Below the pieces are notes generated by a model. The model made no database searches. It was not told the origin of the DNA and saw only the letters and a program-made list of their open reading frames with translations. Below are positions 13,677 through 21,145 of a stretch of 29,716 nucleotides of DNA, piece after piece (position 1 is the stretch's first letter; every line of letters begins with the position of its first letter). This stretch comes from UBA2272 sp034368805 (GTDB lineage: Bacteria > Actinomycetota > Coriobacteriia > Anaerosomatales > Anaerosomataceae). The position numbers and the translations under genes were made by a program. Location of the stretch: assembly GCA_034368805.1 (NCBI GenBank), contig JAXMLJ010000105.1, positions 1-29,716 on the forward strand, given 5' to 3'.

Positions 13677-16322
13677 TCAGCGGTTTGAGCGCTTCACCAG
13701 CCGCTTGAGGTTAGCGAGTTCCGCCTCGCGTCCGACCGCCTTGGCATCCAGACGGTCTGCGCGAGCCTGCGCAAGGATACCAGAGAACGTGGGGCCGGGA
13801 TCCAGACCGAGCGCGATGAGATCGGCTCCCGAAACAGCGGCCCTCGTAGGCGCGAGCACCCGGACGAACTCCTCGACGCGGGCGCGCACGCCGGGTCCGC
13901 CGGTGGCCCACAGGTAGATGAGCGACTCGGCAGGAAGCGCCTCGAGCAGGAAGTACAGGCGGCTCGCTCGCATCCGGCGACGGTCCTTGAGCCGTGCGAC
14001 CAGCGCCTCCCGGCGCTCTGCCGTCGTTACGGCAGGCTCGGCATACTCGCGACCGAAGCGGAGCCACCGGCACCAGCGATCGGCGGCCGCGCGCGTGGTG
14101 CCTCCGGCCATCGCCGTGATAAGCGTCGTCCGACGTCGCGGCGGACGAACGAAGGCGCTTGCGAGCTCGGCATGGGCAGTCTCACACGCGCGGACGTCGT
14201 CGAGCACGCGGGACACGTCGGCGCCTTCGGGAACGAGGCCGAAGAGCGCGCCCGAGGCCCGCAGGCGCTCGAGGACGAGGGCGACGTCCCCCTCGTCGAT
14301 GATGTCGAGCAGTTCTTCGCGGATTCGCGCGCCGCTCACCTCGTCGAGCATCCCCATCTCTACCGCCTGCTGCAGGAGCGCCTCGGTGGACGGATCGATC
14401 GTGAAGCCGAAGCGCTGCGCGAACCGGGCTGCCCGCAGCACACGTGTGGGGTCTTCGACGAAGGAGAGTGAATGCAGCGTGCGGATGACGCCGCGCTCAA
14501 GGTCGTACAGTCCACCGAACGGGTCGGCGATCGCCCCAAAGGACTCCGGATTCACGCACACCGCCATCGCGTTTATGGAGAAGTCGCGCCGGAACAGGTC
14601 CTGCCGAAGCGACGAGCGCTCGACAGTGGGCAGCGCGCCCGGTCGCTGGTAGTACTCGGTCCGCGCGCTCGTGATGTCCACGTGCATGGACTTCGACCAG
14701 ACGATGACCGCAGTGCCAAAACGCCGATGCACCTTGACCCGCTTATCGAGCCGCTCGGCGATGGCCAGGGCAAAGGCAAGACCGTCGCCCTCGATGACCA
14801 CGTCCAGATCGAGATTGGGCATGCCGAGGAGCATGTCGCGAACGAACCCGCCCACGACGTGCGCCCGCAGGCCGTGTTCGTCGGCAAGCCTGCCGATGTC
14901 GGCGACCGCGGCGCGCGCCTCATCCGGCAGGAGCGCCAGCGAAGCGAGGAACCGGTGCGACGCCTCGGTGCGCTGGACGATGATCTTGCGATCCAGGTAC
15001 GACTCGCCGTGCTCGGCGCGCAGCAGGTCCTTGCGCGTCACGATCCCGACCACGCGGCCGTCCTCGAGCACAGGGACGCGGCCGATGCCGGTGCGCACCA
15101 GCAGCCGCTCCAGCTCGGCCAGGTCACTTCCCGGGCCCACGGTGATCGGATCGCGGGCCATGAACCCGGTGACCGGCGCGTGGTCCAGCCCGTGGCGTGC
15201 GGCCTTGTCGACGTCTTTTCGGGTCACCAGGCCGACGAGTCGGCCATCATCGACCACCGGCAACCCGCCGTGTCCCCAGGTCGCCATGATCGACCCGGCG
15301 TCGGCCATCGTGACATCCGGCGTGACCGACCGCACCGGCGCCGAGGCGATGTCGGCCGCGCGCGGCGGAGGGACGACCTCGGTGTCGAGCGCGACACGCA
15401 GGCGCCCCAGTACGTCGGGGATGGACGCGTCACGCAGAGCCGCCGAGGCGGCCTGGGGATGCCCGCCGCCGCCGATGTGCTTGAGCACCGCGCCTATGTC
15501 CACGTCGGCTAAGCGGCTACGGCCGACAACGTGGAGCCGCTCGGGCATGTCCACCAGCGCGATGGCGACCCGGTAGCCCAGGTCCTCGCAGATGTAGTGG
15601 GTGAGCACCGACGCCGAATCCACGTACTCGGTGGCAACGGCCGAGCCGACCGCCACCTCCTGCCCGTGCACGTCCCAGACCTCGAGCGAGTCCAGCAACA
15701 TATCGAGTATCGCGCGCTGCTGGGTCGTGAGTGCGCGCGCGAGGAACTGGTTCAGAACCTCCATCTCGGCACCCGCCGACATCAGGAAGGCCGCAGCCTC
15801 GGCATCGTAGGCCGTCGTCCCCGGATACGTGAGCGAGCCCGTGTCCTCATGGATGCCGAGGAGCATCACGGTCGCCTCGAGCGGGGTGATCGGGACTCCG
15901 CGGTCGCGGATCTCGTGGACGAGGATGGACGTGGTGGCGCCGACGCTCATCGAGTGGTCGTGGAGCGTCTCCACGTCGCCATCCTGCCGGGGGTGGTGGT
16001 CGTAGACGATGACCTCAACGCCGGGACGTCCGATGACGGCGCCGATCTCGCCGATCCGCCCGGGATCGCGGGTATCGACCATGATCACGCGCTCGATGGC
16101 GTCGAGATCGAGTGACTTCAGATCGGCGAACGCCACGAAGTCCTCGTGAAGGTTGTGGAACTCGCGCACGTTGGCGTTCTGCGAGCCGAGGAAGACCGCG
16201 CGGACGTCCTCGTAGAGCTTGGTGGCTGCCACCATCGATGCGTAGGCGTCGAAATCGGGATTGGCATGACCGATGGCCACGCCGGTGGTCGGCGTGAAGC
16301 GACGGGCGCTGCGGCGCGTCAC
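13677..16322 (-). CDS. cca: DHH phosphoesterase - two CBS domains - tRNA nucleotidyltransferase fusion
   Basis: An 881-residue three-part protein. The N-terminal DHH phosphoesterase has HANPDFDA (19-26), DTRD (83-86), DHH (108-110) and the DHHA1 loop GGGGHP (284-289). Two CBS domains follow (about 325-375 and 384-436), each ending in a VTRKD motif, likely nucleotide sensors. The C-terminal half is a class II nucleotidyltransferase: GGFVRD (491-496), catalytic DLD (505-507), RRDFSINAM, and RAARFAQRFGF. It would add all or part of the CCA end of tRNAs; deep-branching bacteria sometimes split CC- and A-addition, so full CCA activity is not certain. Start GTG 16322 is one base after the pdp stop, with GAGG 6 bases upstream. 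Confidence 0.9.
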   Translation of the reverse strand: MTRRSARRFTPTTGVAIGHANPDFDAYASMVAATKLYEDVRAVFLGSQNANVREFHNLHEDFVAFADLKSLDLDAIERVIMVDTRDPGRIGEIGAVIGRPGVEVIVYDHHPRQDGDVETLHDHSMSVGATTSILVHEIRDRGVPITPLEATVMLLGIHEDTGSLTYPGTTAYDAEAAAFLMSAGAEMEVLNQFLARALTTQQRAILDMLLDSLEVWDVHGQEVAVGSAVATEYVDSASVLTHYICEDLGYRVAIALVDMPERLHVVGRSRLADVDIGAVLKHIGGGGHPQAASAALRDASIPDVLGRLRVALDTEVVPPPRAADIASAPVRSVTPDVTMADAGSIMATWGHGGLPVVDDGRLVGLVTRKDVDKAARHGLDHAPVTGFMARDPITVGPGSDLAELERLLVRTGIGRVPVLEDGRVVGIVTRKDLLRAEHGESYLDRKIIVQRTEASHRFLASLALLPDEARAAVADIGRLADEHGLRAHVVGGFVRDMLLGMPNLDLDVVIEGDGLAFALAIAERLDKRVKVHRRFGTAVIVWSKSMHVDITSARTEYYQRPGALPTVERSSLRQDLFRRDFSINAMAVCVNPESFGAIADPFGGLYDLERGVIRTLHSLSFVEDPTRVLRAARFAQRFGFTIDPSTEALLQQAVEMGMLDEVSGARIREELLDIIDEGDVALVLERLRASGALFGLVPEGADVSRVLDDVRACETAHAELASAFVRPPRRRTTLITAMAGGTTRAAADRWCRWLRFGREYAEPAVTTAERREALVARLKDRRRMRASRLYFLLEALPAESLIYLWATGGPGVRARVEEFVRVLAPTRAAVSGADLIALGLDPGPTFSGILAQARADRLDAKAVGREAELANLKRLVKRSNR

Positions 16323-16323
16323 G

Positions 16324-17625
16324 TCACACCTCGTGGAACAGCGGCGGGACGACCGGCTCCGTCTCGGCGATGGCGATCGCCGCCAGCAGACGCTGCTCGG
16401 CTTCGTCGAACAGCGAGGGGTCGCTCGTGTAGAGCGTCGCCAGCGATGCGCCGGGCTCGACGCGGTCGGCGATCTTCACGTCGATCTCGAGCCCCGCGCC
16501 CGCGTCGATAGGGTCGTCCTTGCGGGCGCGGCCCGCGCCAAGGGCCATGGCGGCCCGGCCGACCCCTTCGGCGTCGAACCCTGCTATCCATCCCGCGGCA
16601 GGCGCCGTGACCACCCGCGTGTGTGCGCCGAGTGGCAGGAGCGCCGGGTCATCGGCCACCGCGGGATCCCCGCCCTGCGCGCTCACCCAGGCCCGGAAGG
16701 TGTCGAGCGCGCGCCCCGACGCGATCGCTTCGAGCAACGTATCGCGGCCTGCGCGTTCGTTCTCGGCAACACCGCCGAGGACGAGCATCTTCGCACCGAG
16801 GACCAGGCAGAGTTCGGTGAGGTCCGACGGTCCGAGCCCGCGGAGTGTCTGGATCGCCTCGCGAACCTCGAGTGAGTTACCCACCGCACGACCGAGAGGC
16901 TGGTTCATGTCGGTCAGCACGGCCACGACCTTCCGGCCAAGCAACTCCCCCACGCGCGTCAGTTCGGCGGCAAGCGCCCGGGCGTCGGCCTCGGACTTCA
17001 TGAACGCGCCGGAGCCGACCTTCACGTCGAGCATGATCGCATCGGCCCCGCCCGCGACCTTCTTCGAGATGATCGAGCCGACGATCAGCGGGATCGACGG
17101 GACGGTCGCTGTGACGTCCCTGAGCGCGTACATCTTCTTGTCGGCTGGATCCACGTCCGGGCTCTGCCCGATCACCGCCACGCCAACGTCGCGAACCTGA
17201 GCGAGGAACGCGTCGGGCTCGAGCGTCACGCTGAAGCCGGGGATGGACTCGAGCTTGTCGAGCGTCCCGCCCGTGAAACCGAGACCACGTCCGCTCATCT
17301 TGGCCACCGGTACGCCGCAGCTGGCCACCAGTGGCGCCAGGACGAGCGTCGTGGTGTCCCCGACGCCCCCCGTCGAGTGCTTGTCGACCTTGATGCCGGG
17401 GATGCTCGACAGATCCACCATCCGGCCCGAGCGCGCCATCGCCTCGGTCAGCGCAGCGGTCTCCGTGCTGTCGAGGCCCCTGATGAACGCCGCCATGAGC
17501 CACGCGGCCATCTGATAGTCGGGCATCTCCCCGGAGACGAACGCCGAGACCAGACGATCGAGCTCGGCGGTCGTGTGCTTCCCGCCGTCGCGCTTGACCT
17601 CGATGATCTCCTCGATCGACCTCAC
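16324..17625 (-). CDS. pdp: Pyrimidine-nucleoside (thymidine) phosphorylase
   Basis: Splits thymidine, deoxyuridine or uridine with phosphate, releasing the base and (deoxy)ribose 1-phosphate. The 433-residue protein has the family signature SGRGLGFTGGTLDKLESIPG, the phosphate-binding KHSTGGVGDTTT, KKMYALRDVTATV and DVKVGSGAFMK. Start GTG 17625-17623 overlaps the deoB stop as GTGA, with GGAGGT about 9 bases upstream. Open sequence further upstream is out-of-frame deoB. DeoB next door handles its product, so the two form a salvage pair. Thymidine-only specificity (DeoA) cannot be excluded. Confidence 0.94.
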   Translation of the reverse strand: MRSIEEIIEVKRDGGKHTTAELDRLVSAFVSGEMPDYQMAAWLMAAFIRGLDSTETAALTEAMARSGRMVDLSSIPGIKVDKHSTGGVGDTTTLVLAPLVASCGVPVAKMSGRGLGFTGGTLDKLESIPGFSVTLEPDAFLAQVRDVGVAVIGQSPDVDPADKKMYALRDVTATVPSIPLIVGSIISKKVAGGADAIMLDVKVGSGAFMKSEADARALAAELTRVGELLGRKVVAVLTDMNQPLGRAVGNSLEVREAIQTLRGLGPSDLTELCLVLGAKMLVLGGVAENERAGRDTLLEAIASGRALDTFRAWVSAQGGDPAVADDPALLPLGAHTRVVTAPAAGWIAGFDAEGVGRAAMALGAGRARKDDPIDAGAGLEIDVKIADRVEPGASLATLYTSDPSLFDEAEQRLLAAIAIAETEPVVPPLFHEV

Positions 17626-18824
17626 GCGCCGCGCACCTCCTCCAGGAACGACGTGCCGCGCCCACACCGGTCGATAAGGCCGTAGAAGTCCAGGACCGTC
17701 TCGCCGACGTCTCCGAAGGTCGCGCGCGTGCCGAGTGCGACACCGGCGTCCACGCCCTTGATCTTGGCGATCAACGGCGCGTGCTCCCGGCTGTGGTCGG
17801 TAGACGCGGTGGTCGGATCGCACCCGTGGTCGGCCGTGATGATGAGCAGGTCGCTCTCGGCCATCGCGTCGAGAAGCTCGGGCATGCGGCGGTCCACCGC
17901 CTCGAGGCCGTCGGCGTAGGCACGCACGTCGTTGCGGTGACCCCAGAGCATGTCGAAGTCGACGAGGTTGCAGAAGACGAACCCCTGCTCGGGTCTGCTC
18001 ACCTCTTCGAGGAGCTTGTCGAAGCCGTCCATGTTGTCGGTGACATGTGGCGACGAGGTGATGCCCTGCCACGCGAAGATGTCGCCGATCTTACCGACAC
18101 CGAAGACCGGCACGTGCGCGTCCTGGAGCAGATCGAGCACCGTGGGCTCGAACGGCTTGACGGCGTAGTCGCGTCGACGATGCGTGCGCGTGTACGCGCC
18201 CGTCTCATCGGGCCCGACGAACGGCCGTGCGATGACCCGGCCGACGCAGTGCTCGCCTGTGAGCATCTTCCGCGCGATCTCGGAGACCTCGTAGAGCCTG
18301 TCGAGGCCGTAGGTCTCCTCGTGCGCCGCGATCTGGAACACCGAGTCCGCCGATGTGTACACGATCGGCAGACCGGTCCTCACGTGCTCGTCACCAAGCT
18401 CTCCGATGATGACGGTGCCGCTGGCCACCGAGTTGCCGAGGACGGCCGCATGCCCCGTGAGCCGGCAGAACTCGGCGATCACCTCATCGGGGAACCCGTG
18501 CGGGTATGTCGGGAACGGGCGCTCGAGTACGAGCCCCATCATCTCCCAGTGACCGGTGGTGGTGTCCTTACCCGCCGAGCGTGCCGCGTTCCTGCCCCAC
18601 GAGGCGGTCGGTGCCCCGGTAGGTGGGACGCCGGCGACCTCGGTGATGTTGCCGAGTCCCATCGCACCAAGGACCGGCATGTCAAGACCGCCTACTGCGC
18701 GCGCGGTGTTGCCGAGCGTGTTCGAGCCCACGTCACCGTACGCGGCCGCGTCCGGCAGCTCGCCTGCCCCCACGCTGTCGAGCACGAGGACGATCGCCCG
18801 CGGGTCACGCGGCACTCCGGTCAT
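17622..18824 (-). CDS. deoB: Phosphopentomutase
   Basis: Interconverts ribose or deoxyribose 1-phosphate and 5-phosphate using two manganese ions. The 400-residue protein of the alkaline-phosphatase superfamily has LDSVGAGELPDA near the N-terminus, GKDTTTGHWEMMG, and the metal ligands in DHGCDPTT and TDHSREHAP. It starts 16 bases after the pilB stop, with GGGAG shortly before ATG 18824, and its stop overlaps pdp. No deoC or cytidine deaminase gene is in the window. Confidence 0.96.
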   Translation of the reverse strand: MTGVPRDPRAIVLVLDSVGAGELPDAAAYGDVGSNTLGNTARAVGGLDMPVLGAMGLGNITEVAGVPPTGAPTASWGRNAARSAGKDTTTGHWEMMGLVLERPFPTYPHGFPDEVIAEFCRLTGHAAVLGNSVASGTVIIGELGDEHVRTGLPIVYTSADSVFQIAAHEETYGLDRLYEVSEIARKMLTGEHCVGRVIARPFVGPDETGAYTRTHRRRDYAVKPFEPTVLDLLQDAHVPVFGVGKIGDIFAWQGITSSPHVTDNMDGFDKLLEEVSRPEQGFVFCNLVDFDMLWGHRNDVRAYADGLEAVDRRMPELLDAMAESDLLIITADHGCDPTTASTDHSREHAPLIAKIKGVDAGVALGTRATFGDVGETVLDFYGLIDRCGRGTSFLEEVRGA

Positions 18825-18840
18825 CTCGTACTCCCTTGGA

Positions 18841-20508
18841 TCAGGCGATCACTCGCAGGACCTCATCGAGGCTCGTGACGCCCGCGGCGACCTTGTCCAT
18901 GGCGTCATCGCGTAGCGCACGCATCCCGCCAGCCAGCGCAGCGGTACGAATCTCCTCGGACGGGGCTTCGGCAAGGAACAGCCGCTCGAGTTCCTCGTCC
19001 ATGGCCATGATCTCAAACACGCCCACACGCCCCTTGTACCCGGTGCCATGGCAGTCATCGCATCCGCTAGCGGATGCCGCATACCCGGAAGAGCACGCGA
19101 CATCATCAGGAGCGCATCCACGTTCGGCCAGGAACGACTTCGTGAACCGCGCCCTGACCCGGCACGACGGGCACAGCCGCCGCACGAGGCGTTGCGCGAC
19201 CACGCCGATGAGGGCACTCGACGCGATGAACGGAGCGACCTCCATGTCCGACAGTCGCGTGAGTGCCGATGGCGCGTCGTTGGTGTGGATCGACGACAGG
19301 ACCAGGTGACCCGTGAGAGCGGCGCGGGTAGCGATCTGTGCGGTCTCCGCATCGCGGATCTCGCCGACCATCACGATATCCGGGTCCGAACGGAGTACCG
19401 TCCGGAGCAGATGAGCGAAGCTCAGACCGATGTGCGGATTCACCGCCATCTGCGTGACGCCGGGAACCTGTACCTCGATGGGATCCTCGATCGTGATGAT
19501 CTTCCGGCTCGGATCGTTGAGGTGCAGGAGTGCGGCGTACAGCGTGGTGGTCTTGCCGGAGCCGGTTGGTCCAGAGACAAGGATCTCGCCGTAAGGCCGC
19601 GAGAGGAATCGCTTGATCAGAACCTGGTGATCTTCGCACAGACCGATGTCGGCAAGCGTCTGCTGCTCGGCCTCGTGGTTGAGGATGCGGATGACGATGT
19701 TCTCACCGAACGGTGTCGGCAGCGTCGCTACGCGCATGTCGATCGCACGTTCGTTCACCACGAGACCGATACGCCCGTCCTGCGGGCGACGGCGCTCGGC
19801 GATGTCCATGTCCGCCATGACCTTCAGGCGGCTGATCAGGCCAGCGCGGGCGCTCGAAGGAACCTGCATGATCTCGTGGAGAACGCCGTCGACCCGGAAG
19901 CGCACGCGCACGCTGTGCTGGCCCGGCTCGATGTGGATATCGCTCGCTCCGTCGAGGACCGCCTCACGGATCAGCTGATTGACGAGCCGCACGATCGGGA
20001 CGTCCTCATCACCCACGACGATCTGCGCGTCAGCCTCTTCGTCGGCGGAATCGACGAGTCCCTCGAAGGCATCGGCCGACGTGATGAACTTCTCGATCGC
20101 CGCCCGGATGTGTGACGGCGTCGAGACCACCGGCAGCACGGGGCGACCGGAGCGCAGCCGAACGTCGTCGATCGACTCCACGTCGAGCGGGTCGGCCATC
20201 GCGAGCACGATGTACTCGTCACGAAAGTCGATCGGAATGACAAGACGTCTGCGTGCGACACGCTCGGGCACGAGGGCCGCCGCGCTGCGGCTCACGGGAT
20301 AGCTCACGAGACTGACGAACTCAAGAGCCTTCTGCTCGGCGAGCGTGCGGGCGATGGTGTCCTCGTCGGTGATGCCAAGACCTACGAGCACCTGACCGAT
20401 CTTGCCGCCCTCCAGGTCCTGTCGCTCGAGAGCCCCCAGCAACTGCTCCTCGGTGATGACGCCGGCACGCAGCAGCAACTCGCCGAGTCGGTCCCTCGTG
20501 TACGGCAT
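18841..20508 (-). CDS. pilB: Type IV pilus assembly ATPase with MshEN cyclic-di-GMP-type domain
   Basis: Hexameric cytoplasmic motor for pilus extension (GspE/PilB family), 555 residues. The N-terminal MshEN domain has both halves of its binding pattern: Arg7-Leu8-Gly9 through Gln30, and Ile37-Gly38 through Gln59. These are the positions that bind cyclic di-GMP in MshE and PilB. Walker A is GPTGSGKT (313-320), the aspartate box lies at 335-345, Walker B covers PDIVMVGEIRD (376-386), and the histidine box HLVLSSIHTND spans 401-411. Cys446, 449, 483 and 486 form the zinc site. GGGAGG lies 7 bases before ATG 20508. No other pilus gene is in the window; type II secretion is the alternative role. 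Confidence 0.93.
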   Translation of the reverse strand: MPYTRDRLGELLLRAGVITEEQLLGALERQDLEGGKIGQVLVGLGITDEDTIARTLAEQKALEFVSLVSYPVSRSAAALVPERVARRRLVIPIDFRDEYIVLAMADPLDVESIDDVRLRSGRPVLPVVSTPSHIRAAIEKFITSADAFEGLVDSADEEADAQIVVGDEDVPIVRLVNQLIREAVLDGASDIHIEPGQHSVRVRFRVDGVLHEIMQVPSSARAGLISRLKVMADMDIAERRRPQDGRIGLVVNERAIDMRVATLPTPFGENIVIRILNHEAEQQTLADIGLCEDHQVLIKRFLSRPYGEILVSGPTGSGKTTTLYAALLHLNDPSRKIITIEDPIEVQVPGVTQMAVNPHIGLSFAHLLRTVLRSDPDIVMVGEIRDAETAQIATRAALTGHLVLSSIHTNDAPSALTRLSDMEVAPFIASSALIGVVAQRLVRRLCPSCRVRARFTKSFLAERGCAPDDVACSSGYAASASGCDDCHGTGYKGRVGVFEIMAMDEELERLFLAEAPSEEIRTAALAGGMRALRDDAMDKVAAGVTSLDEVLRVIA

Positions 20509-20522
20509 TCTTTAGCCTCCCG

Positions 20523-20611
20523 CTTCCCGTTCGCTTCTCGCGCGGCGAGCAGCGAGAAATCGTGACGCCGCTCACATCGATGGTAGCAAATAGCGGCGTC
20601 CACACGGGAAG
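20523..20611 (-). promoter_or_regulatory. Predicted three-way-junction RNA leader before pilB
   Basis: Three perfectly paired stems nest in the 139-base gap ahead of pilB. P1 pairs 20604-20611 with 20523-20530 (8 pairs). Inside it P2 pairs 20592-20600 with 20564-20572 (9 pairs, 19-base loop), and P3 pairs 20552-20558 with 20535-20541 (7 pairs, 10-base loop). Linkers are 3, 5 and 4 bases. The 3' side of P1 ends one or two bases before the pilB ribosome binding site (20521-20516), a layout suited to translational control. I see no conserved core of a known riboswitch. The stems are read directly from sequence; that this is an RNA regulator is inference. Confidence 0.5.
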
Positions 20612-20647
20612 TCGGCTGAAAGGGCCGTGGAGGTCCTATGACCGGCT

Positions 20648-20908
20648 CTAGCGGATGGCGTCGGAGACGAGCCGCCCGATGAGCTTCGAGGCGATCTCCT
20701 CGGAGGCCGGCAGCGTCACGCCGCAGCGCACGCGCGCCTCCTCGATCCGCTCGTCGCGGATGTCCGGGAGCGCGATCACGGCCTCGGCGACGCGCGACAG
20801 CAACTCGGGAGACATGCTCGACGGCATCGATACACCGCCGGCGTCGTATTCATCTGACGTCCGCAGGTACTCGACGGCTCGCCGGACCTGCTCTTCGGAG
20901 ATAATCAT
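20648..20908 (-). CDS. Small hypothetical protein, weakly FlgM-like
   Basis: An 86-residue soluble protein that I do not firmly recognise. It opens with MIISEEQVRRAVEYLR. Its second half (about residues 45-86), with IRDERIEEARVRC, LPASEEIASKLIGRLVSD, resembles the C-terminal pattern of the anti-sigma-28 factor FlgM: charged helix, short turn, then I-A-x-K-L-I. The codon pattern and isolation between two structured regulatory regions support a real gene. The ribosome binding site is weak (AGGA about 9 bases upstream). It sits just ahead of pilB, so a link to surface-appendage control is possible but unproven. Confidence 0.6.
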   Translation of the reverse strand: MIISEEQVRRAVEYLRTSDEYDAGGVSMPSSMSPELLSRVAEAVIALPDIRDERIEEARVRCGVTLPASEEIASKLIGRLVSDAIR

Positions 20909-20989
20909 GTCCCGATTCCTATCGGCCCGCGATCCTCAAGGCTTGAGCGTTTTCGGTCGCATAACGACGAGCGGCAGGCGATAGCTCCA

Positions 20990-21040
20990 GGGGAAAGGGA
21001 GAGCCTCAAGGCCGGCACCTTGAGGCTCAGGGGTAAGGGG
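20990..21040 (-). repeat. Perfect 11-bp hairpin flanked by paired G-tracts (C-tracts in the RNA)
   Basis: Positions 21001-21011 and 21018-21028 are perfect 11-base complements with a 6-base loop. On the plus strand the stem is flanked by GGGG-AAA-GGG (20990-20999) and GGGG-TAA-GGGG (21030-21040). A second hairpin, GTTGC and GCAAC around four bases, lies at 21040-21053. Downstream, 20934-20941 repeats part of one stem arm, so the 5' arm could pair with it instead, and 20935-20947 can form its own small hairpin. It may be a structured leader of the FlgM-like gene or a terminator for nuo read-through, although the tail is C/T mixed rather than T-rich. Confidence 0.5.
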
Positions 21041-21060
21041 TTGCCGAAGCAACTGTGAGA

Positions 21061-21089
21061 AGTCTAACGCGTCAGAATCGTTCACGCAA
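21061..21089 (-). promoter_or_regulatory. Candidate promoter for the FlgM-like gene and pilB
   Basis: On the minus strand TTGCGT (21089-21084) and TAGACT (21066-21061) are spaced by exactly 17 bases. A start near 21054 would give a leader of about 145 bases carrying the hairpins at 21053-20934. The CRP-type palindrome directly upstream strengthens the case. Confidence 0.45.
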
Positions 21090-21106
21090 GTGTGAACGTG
21101 TTCACA
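21079..21106. promoter_or_regulatory. CRP/GlxR-type operator palindrome with an overlapping third half-site
   Basis: Bases 21091-21106 read TGTGAACGTGTTCACA, a perfect TGTGA-N6-TCACA palindrome, the consensus of the CRP family and its actinobacterial GlxR relatives. Its left half also pairs with GTTCAC at 21080-21085 to form a second palindrome with a 6-base spacer. The three half-sites therefore alternate in orientation. The first palindrome would be centred about 44 bases upstream of the inferred start, near the position of class II activators; the second overlaps the -35 box. Confidence 0.6.
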
Positions 21107-21145
21107 ATGACGGAGCGCGTACACATCGCGGGAACCGCTGCAGCG

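Noticed and set aside
11540..13708. 722-codon plus-strand open frame opposite scpA, trpS and the M50 protease
   Set aside because: It crosses three well-supported genes, is full of Arg, His, Glu and Asp repeats, and shows no domain signature.
21001..21028. Standard intrinsic terminator for the nuo operon
   Set aside because: The stem is strong but the following bases are C-rich with few T. It is kept only as an alternative explanation, not called as a terminator.
20523..21053. Known cyclic-di-GMP-I, cobalamin or T-box RNA in the two leaders
   Set aside because: The conserved sequence blocks of those classes that I can recall are absent on the transcribed strand; only the stems are evident.
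21091..21106. LexA/SOS box
   Set aside because: Gram-positive SOS boxes need GAAC-N4-GTTC. Here the spacing is two bases, while the CRP pattern TGTGA-N6-TCACA fits exactly.
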